From positions 2,453,111 through 2,517,110 of the forward strand of contig BCJC01000002.1 in NCBI GenBank assembly GCA_001600175.1: a DNA stretch of 64,000 bases, read 5' to 3'. Numbering within the stretch: position 1 is the stretch's first letter; the number at the start of each line of letters is the position of its first letter. Source of the DNA: Erythrobasidium yunnanense (taxonomy: Eukaryota; Basidiomycota; Cystobasidiomycetes; Erythrobasidiales; Erythrobasidiaceae). The notes under the pieces were generated by a model. That model searched no databases, was not told the origin of the DNA, and saw only the letters and a program-made list of their open reading frames with translations. Of the stretch, positions 34,618 through 45,101 are shown piece by piece. Position numbers and translations under genes: made by a program.

Positions 34618-35011
34618 TCAAAGCGCTCCCCCACTATATCCAGCACTGGCAGCACCTCCATCTCCCACTGCATAGCTACGTCCACGGTCCCTGGGGTTGA
34701 CACTTTGTCCGTGCCCTTCGACCTCTAGTGAAGGATGAAAGAGTTTCGTGAATGCATTACCACCTCTGTCAAGGCCAGGAATGTCGTAATATTCCTGAAG
34801 TAGAGAGTGCGCATGTTAAAGCGCCCTGAAATCAGACCTTCACGTCGGAAACTGGTAGAACTACTCACTCGTTGCTTGCTGCACTTCTCTTCAGCCAATG
34901 TACCGTGATTAACCGTGTAGCCTTCGCGAGTGGACTGCATAAATGAACCTCAGGCCATAACGCGAGCCAAAGATACGATATGGTTCTTACCTTACTCGCT
35001 CGGCAACCCAT
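34618..35011 (-). CDS. MGCxxSK family protein 2 (MGCRASK), predicted acylated
   Basis: Exon 1 encodes MGCRASK, again exactly seven codons followed by a phase 0 intron (gtaaga...atgcag). Exon 2 reads STREGYTVNHGTLAEEKCSK and exon 3 EYYDIPGLDRGGNAFTKLFH, ending GGAASAGYSGGAL. Total is about 87 residues. The Ser-Thr-Arg start of exon 2 recalls the S/T-S/T-R-N-N start in members 3 and 4, but the rest differs and the tail is Gly-rich without the His run. A predicted lipid-anchored small protein; function unknown. Confidence 0.65.
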
Positions 35012-35798
35012 AATGATGTTGTAGAGAGCTCGTTTTGACTGAGAAATCTCGAGGTACGTCAGGAAGGTTGCATGTCGATACCCGGTTCCTCAGATTACGA
35101 CCAATTCGTCGGAAGTCAAGCCGCACGCCGTGTCACAGCGAACGAAGTACAACCATGCAATTAGCCAGCTTCAACTACACATACTCTACCAACCGAAGCA
35201 GGCCAGATAGCTTGTAAACTTCATCTGGCTTGCGGCTTGCATGAGGCCGGATTCTGGAGTAGACAGCCTGCAAGATGACACCTTCACCGCGCTCTAGAGC
35301 ACCACGAACATACGAGAATGACCTACTATATACTTTCAAGCCTCTTCCTACTGTCCATAGACCAAGCCGACCGACTTCAACGAAGCCTTCACGATGTTTG
35401 TTGCGAGAAGCGAATCGTACGACAGATATGGCCAATACACAGCTGTTCAGACACACTTTATGCGAACCATCTCTGTTGGGTCTTGGTACGAGCGTGCGAC
35501 TTCTATCACCTTCGAGCCCGTATGGCAGATCTCGAAACCTAAGGTCTAAAGACTGTCGGAGGTCTTGCATCACTATCACCTTCTGGGACACAAACATCGA
35601 CGCAAGCTCTGTGAAGGTTACTGTTCGATTCGATCGGTACAAGCTATAACACGGTTGTATATACGGACACACAACAAGGGCCCTCATGCACATGTGAGAG
35701 CGACTATGAACACACTATGAACAATACATCAACAGTCAAATTCGATGCAGGGAAAGCCGAGTCCTCGAGGAGCGCTAGACGCAATGCCGGCTAGCGCT
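35012..35798. other. Gap between MGC genes 2 and 3, with one doubtful reading frame
   Basis: About 790 nt. The minus strand carries an open stretch of 172 codons (35175-35693) starting MCMRALVVCPYIQPCYSLYR. It has no recognised domain, and the opposite strand is open over much of the same interval, so it is not called as a gene. Promoter of member 2 is expected here. Confidence 0.3.
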
Positions 35799-36510
35799 TC
35801 AATCGCATCCTCCTCCTCCGCCAGAGTCATGCCCTCCGCCGAAGTCATGCCCTCCTCCGTAGCTGTGGCTGCTGGCGTCTACGTGGCTGTGGCTGTGTCC
35901 GTATCCTGAGCTGTGGTCATGGCTTCCATATGTGCCATGATGATGGTGAGAAGAGGGAGGGGAGTAATGATGATGATGATGATGGCGGTGATGACCGCTG
36001 CTGCTGTTTTCGGCCTTGATAGCTGACGAAATAACGAGAGCGTTCATGACCGCTGCCGCGTCTCCAGAGTCGGCAGCCTTCTGTCAGTATGAACACATTA
36101 GCCTCAGCTAACGAGATTGGCGATATCTACTGACCTTCTTGTCCTTATCCTCCGCTTTCTTGGTGCCAGCACCCGCAAGCTCGTGAGTCGTAGCTTTCTG
36201 ATTTAGAGAAGGCATTCCATCAGGCTCGGCCGTCGTGACGCTGATGCTGTCCCTGCTTACCTTGGCCTTGAGGTCGGATTGCGTGTACGCATAAGTCGTA
36301 GCGGCCTGCTTAGGCAGGGTTACCTCTAAAGGTGCCCTTGCAGAAGTTCTGCTCCCTCTAACCTCGTTGTCCTTCTCATGGAACGCTACTGCATCTTCTT
36401 GGGGAGTGAAGTTGTTTCTAGTGGTCTGTACGCGCCTCGACATCAGCCTGATACGATGATATGTCTTGGTCTAATCCAGCTAAACTCACCTTGCTCGGAT
36501 GACAACCCAT
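35799..36510 (-). CDS. MGCxxSK family protein 3 (MGCHPSK) with His/Gly-rich tail
   Basis: Four exons give about 174 residues. Exon 1 is MGCHPSK (Gly2 and Cys3 for myristate and palmitate). Exon 2 begins TTRNNFTPQEDAVAFHEKDN, closely matching member 4. Exon 3 is Lys-rich (GTKKAEDKDKK). Exon 4 begins KAADSGDAAAVMNALVISSA and then runs into a tail of His clusters (HHRHHHHHHY, SSHHHHG) alternating with Gly/Ser/His and ending GGGGGCD. All introns lie between codons. The His clusters could bind Zn, Ni or Cu ions; the near-terminal Cys could be a further lipid or disulfide site. Function unknown. Confidence 0.78.
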
Positions 36511-37196
36511 ATTGAATGCAGAAGTCGATCAAGAAGAGGTGAATGAAGAAGAGAGAGGATGTAGTAGAAGGACAAGAGGGAAAATGAGAGTACAAATACT
36601 CCACCCTGTCCAATCTAGTCCTGGAAATTCGCGTTCTTCGACCAGCCCAGCCATCAGACATCCTTCACGTCCTGCAGACGTGTTCAAGGAGCTAGTTTAC
36701 ATTCTTAAGATCACCGTGATCGTGCACTGCGAGCTACCTGAGAAGACACACTAGATCTCGATACTCTGAAAGGACAAGTCCCAGAACTCAAGGAACGGAT
36801 GAAGACCCCACAGCTCGCACACGAGCTGCACATACAGAAGGAACAGAGTACAACGCAACGAAAAGTGCAACTTTCCCTGCCGCTGGACTATCTATCCTGG
36901 ACCTGCCCGACTTTCTGCTTCTAATATCTTTCCTTCACTACATACACGACCGTACTTCGCGAGCATTAAGTGTCCGAAAGCGGAAAGATATCCTAGGCGT
37001 CAAGCCAGTTTCAGCTGTAACCACTGGCCTTTCGAGCTATGTCAAAGCGCCGATGCACGAACAGGACAATTGGTATTTACGTGCGTGTATATGAGAGAGG
37101 TACTACGAACATTACATCAACAGCTACTTCACATACTTCCCTCAACCTTGAAACAGCCAGTCTGGGTTTACAAACCGAAGATCTGAAGGAACGACT
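36511..37196. other. Gap between MGC genes 3 and 4
   Basis: About 690 nt expected to hold the promoter of member 3 and the 3' flank of member 4. No coding exon or RNA gene was seen. Confidence 0.3.
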
Positions 37197-37786
37197 TCAG
37201 CAGCCTCCTCCTCCTCCGCCTGAATCTCCTCCTCCGCCTCCACCACCACCTGAATTGCCTCCTCCCCAGCTAGACCCTCCTCCATCTCCATGCCCGTGAC
37301 TATGCCCTCCTCCAAATATGCCATGATGGTGATGTGTGGAAGGAGGTGAATGATGGTGATGATGATGATGGCCATGACTGTGTCCTCCTGAAGTGATAGC
37401 TGAAGAAGTGATGAGATCGCTCATAGCTGCTGTAGCATCGCCTGCAGACTGCCAATTCGCGGCTTTCTGCGATGTTGAAGAGAGGCGTCAGTCTTCAGTC
37501 TGGGAAAGCAAGACTATTGGTGCTGACCTTCTTCTTATTGTCAGTAGTACCTGGGTAGCCGTAGCTAGTAGAGACCTGTTTGCATAAGGCGTCTCAGATC
37601 ATAATTTCTCGAGAATAATGAGGATCTACCCACCTTGTTCTTGTTGTTCTTCTCATAGTACGCTACTGCATCTCCTTGAGATGCGAAGTTGTTTCTCGAT
37701 GACTGCACTCGGTCATGACAATCAGCCTGATTGCGATGCGAAGCGTGTGTCGAGCCTAGACACACCTTGCTCGGGCGGCAGCCCAT
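37197..37786 (-). CDS. MGCxxSK family protein 4 (MGCRPSK) with His/Gly-rich tail
   Basis: Four exons give about 123 residues. Exon 1 encodes MGCRPSK. Exon 2 reads SSRNNFASQGDAVAYYEKNN, exon 3 VSTSYGYPGTTDNKKK, and exon 4 starts KAANWQSAGDATAAMSDLIT followed by HSHGHHHHHHH, THHHHGIF, a Gly-rich stretch and a final Cys. Exon number, phase and the R-N-N-F/D-A-V-A and G-D-A-x-A-x-M blocks match member 3, so the two are tandem duplicates. Gly2/Cys3 predict stable membrane attachment; the C-terminal GGGGGC may add a further acyl or metal site. No database family is recalled. Confidence 0.8.
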
Positions 37787-38176
37787 GTTGCGATATATTG
37801 AGTCTGATTGATGAAGAGTAAGGTATTGGAAGAAGCGAAAGAAAGCACAGAACTGTTTGATAGCCGGTTCTCAATTTAGCACTCTCGCGTCGACGTCTTG
37901 CTTGGCCTGGTCTTGCGGTGCATGACGTTCTTTCACAGCATAGCAGAGAACACAGCAGCCAAAGCAATGGCAGTCCAGCAAGCTTACGACATGCGATGAC
38001 TAGAGAACATCGTCCTGCTGACCGCCCTCATTGTAAGCTCTCATAGATCGAGACGTCGCGATTATTGGGATAGACAGCTGGTTGTGGTAACAGACTAATG
38101 AACGACAAAAAAAGTGCAGACGTAGAGCATATAAGTGAGAAAGGGCTAGACAGCGTACTTCTATCGATGGCTCTAT
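37787..38176. other. Upstream region of MGC gene 4 and 3' flank of SUMO
   Basis: About 390 nt with no coding or RNA feature recognised. It should hold the promoter of MGC member 4. Confidence 0.3.
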
Positions 38177-38777
38177 TCAGAGTGAGCCTCCGACCTAGGA
38201 TTTGGCGTTGTCAGCCTATGTCGAGTGAAGAAATGATGGTATCGGCCCACCTGCTCAATCACCACATCGATAGAGTCGTTATCTTCCATTTCTAGCTTTG
38301 CAGGCGTGTCGTCTGCCATTATTCGAGCTCCGTCATACAAGAATTTGACCTGTTCGAGGGGTGTCAGAGGCTAGGAAAGGTGGAGAGAGTCGTTGCACAG
38401 CTTACCGTTGACCTTTCGAGACCTGGATACATACTCGTCAGGATGCGGTGACAGCCAGACACAAGGTGATAGCAGCTTACCGTTTCTGTCAGCAAATGCG
38501 TTCATGAGTTTCCCCAGCTTCGTCGACATCTTGATCTGTGGATAGCAGGTATATATAGGTCCCGGAAGCATCGCAGTTGCTCCTTTAGGTCGCCCACCTT
38601 GAAGAAAGTCTCTGCGTGCTGGGCATCGACGACTTTGACTGGAGGGCATCAGAACGAGACATGGAAAGGGCGGGCAAGCGGTTAGATCTTGTAGTAATCT
38701 TCGAGGAAACCCAGCGCACTGTTGATGTGGTCATCGCCGACCTGCTTTGTCTCTTGCTGCTCCTCGTTGTCCGACAT
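38177..38777 (-). CDS. SMT3: SUMO (SMT3)
   Basis: Ubiquitin-like modifier attached to target lysines by the Uba2/Aos1-Ubc9 pathway. The spliced protein starts MSDNEEQQETKQVGDDHINI, continues KVVDAQHAETFFKIKMSTKL, GKLMNAFADRNGLERSTVKF, LYDGARIMADDTPAKLEMED and ends DSIDVVIEQVGGSL. Gly-Gly followed by Ser-Leu is the precursor form that a Ulp1-type protease would trim. Six exons include an internal exon of only 17 nt (38406-38422). The last intron separates EQ from VGGSL. It is head to head with a second SUMO-like gene at 39124. Confidence 0.92.
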
Positions 38778-39123
38778 GTCTCAGGCTGCTGGATCTATCT
38801 GGCTGACTAGCTGGCGTCTATCCGCTATCTTCTTGCGTATTTGTATCTGTATGGTCGCTTATCGACTCTATAACGTCTTCTAGCCTTGCTGGGAGATTGA
38901 GATGGAACAAAGAAGAGGCCAGATTCAAAGGTCAAGACTGAGGTTTAGCTTTCAAGCAAGCAAGCAAGCAAGCAAGCATAAGACCTTCAGATCTAAGATG
39001 TATACATGTATATACAAGTGTCTAATAACTCTTAAAGGCTTCTCGCAAATCGGGCTGGCTGGCTGTAAAGCTCGTCGTGCTTGTTGTGCTTGCTCTGACT
39101 TCTGCACATTCACGCGCGTAACA
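38778..39123. promoter_or_regulatory. Shared divergent promoter between the two SUMO genes
   Basis: 346 nt between the divergent start codons of SMT3 and the second SUMO-like gene. It contains a CAAG tandem repeat. No specific factor site could be assigned. Confidence 0.5.
38953..38977. repeat. CAAG microsatellite (six copies)
   Basis: Tandem tetranucleotide repeat of CAAG within the promoter shared by the two SUMO genes. A length-variable repeat here could alter spacing of promoter elements, but no effect is shown. Confidence 0.85.
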
Positions 39124-39773
39124 ATGAGCGACGAAACGCCGCAGAAACCAGACATTAAAGGAGAGAAAGACAAGGGAAAGGTGCGTACAAAGCCAGGCCA
39201 GCTGCAGGCTGCCCGAGAATTGAAACGCGACGTGTTGATTGTGTGATTTTTTGGCATTGCTTTCCTGCTGCAGATAGCTGTACGGACATTGATCCCATAT
39301 GCGCTGTGTCTGCCTGGCTTCAAGCTGCTGATAATCTTGTTCTTCCCTTATCCCCATCTCCTACTGTGCATTACAGATTCACATCGTCTTTCCAACCGAG
39401 GATGCGCTTATTATCAAAGTCAAGCCAACAACGCCTTTCGGAAAGATCTACGACAACGTAATTTACAGACCACCTGGCTCCCTCTTGGGCGAAAGCATAT
39501 CGTGCTGATGAATTGTCGGTATGCCTGCTAGGTCGCGTTAAATAAAGGCATAGATGTCAGTGCTTTCTCGCTGGCGTACGACGGCCTACGGTGAGCGCAC
39601 ATGCTTGGGTAATTTTCTAACGCTAAAACGGCGGAGCTGACGCGAGGCGTCTCTGCTTGTATCCCAGGATTGGGAGGGAACAAACGCCCAAGATGCTCGA
39701 AATGGAAGATGGAGATCAGATAGACGGGCAGCTGGCGCAGATAGGAGGAGGGAGAAGCAACACAAGGCCATAA
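39124..39773 (+). CDS. Second, divergent SUMO-like protein
   Basis: Spliced product begins MSDETPQKPDIKGEKDKGK, followed by IHIVFPTEDALIIKVKPTTP, FGKIYDNVALNKGIDVSAF, SLAYDGLRIGREQTPKMLEM, EDGDQIDGQLAQIGG and a tail GRSNTRP. The beta-grasp order, the YDG-R-I and LEMEDGDQID motifs and the final Gly-Gly followed by a removable tail identify a SUMO paralogue. It differs strongly from the neighbour SMT3 and has a shorter acidic N-terminus with no obvious SUMOylation site. The first intron is long (about 195 nt, 39181-39375), then introns at about 39460-39530 and 39591-39667. The intron positions differ from SMT3. Conjugation is expected but not proven. Confidence 0.82.
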
Positions 39774-40146
39774 TATGTGCTTGTGTTCCGCACTGGACGA
39801 CGGACGCGCCTGATCTAGCACCTATTTTCTCTGTCTTTTTCGGCCACTTCTCTTTGTTGTTTCATGCTATACGTATAGCTTTTGATTGGTAGTGTTGAAT
39901 GGTGTCTTCATTCGAATTCGGGCCGGGTAACTTTGTGAGGGGTGCTAGAAAAGCCTTTTCGTCTTCATTGCCTTGTCATTATCGCGATATATCCCGATAT
40001 ATGGCACTATAGTGTATACATACGAGCTAGTGTCTACTGCTATTGATTATCGCCCCTGACCGCACAAGCGTACCTACATCCCTGACGCTGAAGGCTTCAT
40101 CCGTTCTCAGTTCCCGTGGATGCACCCTTCAGCGGCATAAGGCAGT
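39774..40146. other. Convergent 3' region (SUMO-like / TOM70)
   Basis: 373 nt between convergent stop codons. No coding or RNA feature was recognised. Confidence 0.35.
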
Positions 40147-42629
40147 TTACATCCTAGATTGAGCTAATCCAAGCTTGTGCGCGTACTGTTGAATCACAAA
40201 GTCAGTCAAAGAGGCTCAGGTAGGACCGTAAGAAGCTAGCTTACCTCAGGGTATTTCTGAATAAAGTCCAGCTGTGCCTTCGTAGCAGCTTCGTACGCCA
40301 GTGCATTGACGAGTTCCGGCTCTGTTCTAGCGATCTCTGCGCTCTTTTCAAATGCTTTGACAGCTTCTTTGACCTTGTTTTGCTGGAGAAGGAGCTGGCC
40401 GAGCGTGGCTACTGCGATGTCGCAGCTGGGGTCTAACTCGAGCGCTTCGTTGCAGATCACCTCGGCTTCGTCCAAGGCTTGGCGGGATTGATATAGACAC
40501 AGCGCTTTGTTGACCATAGGCAGGACGTTGACGGGTGCGGAGTCAGTCCTGTCATGCATAAGCTTAGTAAGTCGTTCGCCGCTACAGTTAGATAGAATGA
40601 CTTACGATCCCTTTGCCTTCTCGAGGGAGATAGCCTTGTCGAGGTTTTCCAACGCACTCGTAAATTCTCCTCGATCCAGCAGAATCTCGCCATAATAGTT
40701 GTATCTGTCAGATCTCACATCAGTCGAAGTCATCACGAGTACGCAGAAGCACTTACACCTCGGGGCTCTCGGTGCCGAACTCCTTGATGATCTTCTTGAA
40801 CAGATGCAGCGCTCGTTCCGCTTGTTCATTCTTGTAGAGCGCGACGGCGAGCTGGATCTGGCTGAAGACGAACTTGTTGTCGAGCTCTGTCGAACGCTTG
40901 TATTCTTCGATCGCAGCGTGGAATTGGCCAGTGATGAAGTACACCTGGCCTCGATGGTAATAGCTGATTTTTTTTCGTCAGCATCGATCCCTAATAGCAT
41001 CATACAGGAGTACTTACATATCTGGATCCTTGTCATTGATCTTGATAGCCTCTTCGAAGCTTTCGAAGGCTTGCTCAGGCCGAGCTGCGCAAAAATCCGT
41101 AAGCAGGACGTTTTCAGAGAGATGGTGCGCAGCTTACACAGCTCCATGTAGACGCTTGCCTTCTTGACCCATGTCTGAGTGAACTCAGGGCACAGTTTGC
41201 TGCTTTCGTCCAGAGCCTCCAGGGCACCAGGTGCGTCTCCAATGATGAACTTGAAGGTTCCGAGCATGTTGAGTGCTCTGCCTTTGAGCTTCTTGTCCTC
41301 GATACCCTGCTCGATTGACTCGTTGAACAGCGTGAAGGCATGTGTGTAGTTCCGAGCATCCAGAGCATCGAAAGCGAGGAACATAGTCTCTTCTCCTTGC
41401 GAAGGTGAATCCGATCGGCTCGGCCTCGCTTGTTCTCGGAATGCTTCCATATAGGCCTTGATGAAGGTAGGCGAGGGCAGGCGGGGTTCGCGTTCGCTCA
41501 TAATCTTACTGCCCTTCTCGGTTGCGTACTGCTTCATCACGCGATCGACTGCTTTCGCCATACTTTCATTCTGGAAACCATCGATGATCGCGCCAGCCGT
41601 GAAGTCTGTAAATCGTGTTCTGTAAGCTACGCATTTGATCCTCGTGTTCAGTCAGACATACCGCATAGCGCTGCGAAGAGGTTGTCCTCCTTGCCAAGTG
41701 ACTCTCTCGCTTGTCCTCTGCGGTTCAATGCTTTCACATACGTAGGGTCCAGCCGCAACGCTTCTGTGCAGTCCTTGATCACTTCTTCGTGCTTCCCAAG
41801 ATTCGTATAGCCTGAGGAAAGATGTCAGTATCATGTTCAGCTTGATACACCAGAAGTAGTGTATTGCACATACATGCAGCTCGATTCGAGAAGTAGACCG
41901 CTTGCTCATCGCACTCTATCGCTTTGCTGTAGATATCGATGGCCTCCTTGTACTTTTTCGCAGAGTAGGCCTTGTTGCCGCGTGTCTTGAGTTCCCCAGC
42001 TATCTGCTTGCGCTTCTGTTATTGCGACTTTGAAGTCAGGACTGGTACCTCGACCGGTAGAATCGTCAAAAGTTTACCTCGATTGGCATGGCTGCAAGCT
42101 CATGCGAGCTGAGCTTCAATGCATCTATCATCACATCAACTTTCAGCCTTCGACTCTGCGCAGTTCGTCTCGCCTTACCGTCACTGCTTCCTTCGCTGTC
42201 GCCGTCAGCTTCTACGCTGGCAGATCCTGGAGCTGCCGTCGTCGTAGTCGTCGTTGAAGCGGTACTCTTCTTTGACTTCTTCTTTTTGGTCTTCTTCCTG
42301 GCTGCAGCAGCGCCGTCGTCGTTTCCTGCAGTCGGGCTACCAGCTTCGTCGACTTCGCTGTCATCGCTCTTTCCTCTCGACGACGAAGACGGCCTTCCTG
42401 ATTGCGACGAGGATGCGCGATAGTAGTAGTAACCTGCGGCACCTCCTACGATGACTATGCTCGCTCCAGCAGTGATGGCCAACGCCCGCTTGTTCTTTTC
42501 CACGAAATCGGCGACCCGCTGGGTCAAGCTTGACGAGGTAGCGCCAGAAGAGCTCGAACCCAACGATGAGGCCAGCTGGCCATTCGTCGTACTGACTTGC
42601 GCTCCAGAATGCGCAAATCCACCCGACAT
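40147..42629 (-). CDS. TOM70: TOM70 mitochondrial import receptor
   Basis: Outer-membrane receptor that takes carrier-type preproteins from Hsp70/Hsp90 and passes them to Tom40. The N-terminus has one membrane anchor ([20 protein letters not shown]) after a short Ser/Thr-rich segment, then a Lys/Ser-rich linker. The TPR array follows: [20 protein letters not shown] clamp repeat, YSNRA-like [20 protein letters not shown], then [19 protein letters not shown], and further repeats through [11 protein letters not shown]-like [20 protein letters not shown]. It ends [15 protein letters not shown] across a last intron (40187-40242). About eight short introns. The start [11 protein letters not shown] is the first ATG before the anchor. 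Order of anchor, linker and TPR is diagnostic. Confidence 0.92.
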
Positions 42630-45101
42630 CTTGGTCAATCGGTTGATGCCAAAAAGACGGTCCTCAGCTGGACAACCTTTGCTACTGCTAGACCTGAAGG
42701 CTATCCTTCACTGATCTGGTATACAGGACCACCACTATCGTCTCCCCGAAGGTTTGCAGGCAGCCCGTCTAACTGACCTCTAAGCTTCCGAGGCTTCGCT
42801 CTCAAGGATGGACAGCAGCTCAAGACATGTAAAATGACACTACGAACGATACGGCCTATCGCATACTACTGCCGCTTCAGGCCGTAGAATCTGACTCGAT
42901 CTCTTGGGCAAAGCATCTCAATATGCCTAATGGTGGTCTTCTCCACGAAGTGCAAACGGATTAAAAACCTGAATCTATGTACGAGGACATGAAGTCGGCG
43001 AGCAGCACATCACATCACAATCGCTTGCAATCCAACACCATCGGACCTCGACAGAGTAGATCTGACCCAATGAGCGCCCGCCTGGAGGCTGATTGGCATG
43101 TCAGTCGTGAAAGGCAGCGTATCCTTAAAAGCTGACCACCGACGGCTGGTCCGCCGCGTCAGTCTCGGGCACTGTGCAGCGAACTGCTGTATATGCTTCA
43201 AGCGATAGAAGACCCACAAGATGTTGCACGAGAGTCAAGAGTCGGAGCGCGAGTCTCGCAAGAGGTCTGATTCTAGACGATCACGACACAAGTGACAGCT
43301 CTAATGGCACACATCGAAGGTCCTCTGCCGATCCATTATAACAGCCTCGAAGACCAGTGTCGAAAGCAGCGGACTTCGGCATATTCCGCTAATTTATCGT
43401 GCAATCCACTGATTGTGATTGTGACGAGCTTACTTTCCTGGCCATACATTGCACCTTCGGCACCCAGATACCTGCGAGAGCTACCACAGCCGTTCCAAGG
43501 TTATACGCGTCGTCCAAGCCACTAGGTACCTTTGAGACTATAATCTTCATGCAGTAGTGCAGCTGGCGCTGTGACAGTGACCGAACAGGTGGTAGAGTCG
43601 GATTGCCTTGCTTTCGACTCTGTGGGTTCTGTGCCTAATCTTTCACAGCAAAAGGCGCAAAAGGAGACAGGACCGCCAAGACACCCCACTTGATACTAGG
43701 TATCCTCTGGTGTGAAAGATGTGAAGAGCTGACGCATTGGTTGGAAGTCGTGCGATGGCTCCAAGGGCGGAAGTCTGAACTCCTACGCCATATCGATGCC
43801 GCCTTTTCTTCGGCTCGGAGTTGGGGAGAACAAACTTAACCTTATTCTGCTAGCGCTCCCCGCTCTAGTCGTTTGTCTTACCTAATAACACTGAAGGACG
43901 TGAGCTGTCACGATAGAGTCAGACACTCATGATGTAAAGAATTGACAGGTCAAAAGGCTGCTGGGTACGTTCTCCAACGCCGCTGGCCGTCACATCTGTT
44001 ACGTCCAGCATTGGGTGGCAGAGCATCACTGGCCGCTAGTCATTCATTTTGTAAAGCAATTGTTAGATAGAAATCATAGGGTACACGAGCGCTTTTTGCG
44101 ATAACGCATTGGATTTCTTACGGATCTCTCTTGTCAATTGTCGCACTCAGCGGTAGCAGCGCAGACGAGGGCAATATCTGTAAACGGCAGTAAGAACTCT
44201 TGCCCGAGCTGGACGAAAAGAACTCCCTCAAAGCCAAGCTCGAGACGATATCGAAGAGCATTTTCCGCAGATACAGTACGGGCGTCGGAGTAGGATAGGA
44301 TTAGCATACGTAACTATACATATACAGGTAAGGGATCACCCTCGTACGCTGTATCTCCAGCAAGGAGAATGTCATCCGGGACCTAGGTCTCAGCCTGCTG
44401 GCCGACACGGGCGGACGAAATGAATGAATGAGTGCTGGCATCTCAAAGACAGCCTCTGCCAATCCCCAACCAACAGATTTCAATGCTTTCTGTCATTTGC
44501 TGACATTTGTCCTTTCCTTTCTCTACCGCATGCAGAGTAGGCATATACATCAGTGCCGTCAAGCCCGTCCCGTATCAGCGAGACAGCCAGTCAAACGTGA
44601 CCTTCAAGCGGAGTACGTAAAGAAGGAGCACTGCAAGGCAATCGGAAGGCTTTCAAATCATCGCATCCATTCGTATACGTGCCCTCTAGCTGCAGAAGCT
44701 TCTTGAAGAGGGAGCTCGTCGGTCAATTCGGCATTCTCTGGACGGTTTTCCTGTCGTTACGCAAGTCGCACCTTAGTCGCATCGCAAGGCATTCATACTT
44801 CATCTATCCTTCTATCTACTTTCCTCTCTTGGAGTGCACTGGCTCAGCTTGCACTATCCAGTCATCGAAGCTCCAGGGCGGTAACCCACATCGCAAAGCC
44901 GGCCTACCTCTATCGTACCGACAATAGGCACCTACGTCGAATCTCTTATACTACAACATTCACGCATCTGCTACTACGCTTTGAAGCTCGTGTTCCGTCA
45001 GCCGGACTTAACCCTTCAACACCTTCTCAAGGACTTGCGATCATTGCAGGTCGCCAAAAGCAACATTGCAAGCAAGGAGAAAAGAAGTGTAGGCCGCTCC
45101 A
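42630..45101. promoter_or_regulatory. 2.5-kb gene-free region upstream of the WOPR regulator
   Basis: Largest non-coding stretch in the window, between divergent TOM70 and WOPR-family genes. Open stretches here are short and show no family likeness. It probably serves mainly as the regulatory region of the WOPR gene; long upstream regions are known for WOR1 in Candida. A near match to the Wor1 motif core (AAACTTAA at about 43832) is present, but an exact TTAAAGTTT was not found by eye. Confidence 0.4.

Noticed and set aside
35175-35693. 172-codon minus-strand frame between MGC genes 2 and 3
   Set aside because: No domain, and the opposite strand is also open; insufficient to call a gene.
44428-44706. 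Frame beginning MSAGISK, reminiscent of the MGCxxSK start
   Set aside because: No Gly2/Cys3, wrong strand, no donor after codon 7; chance likeness.
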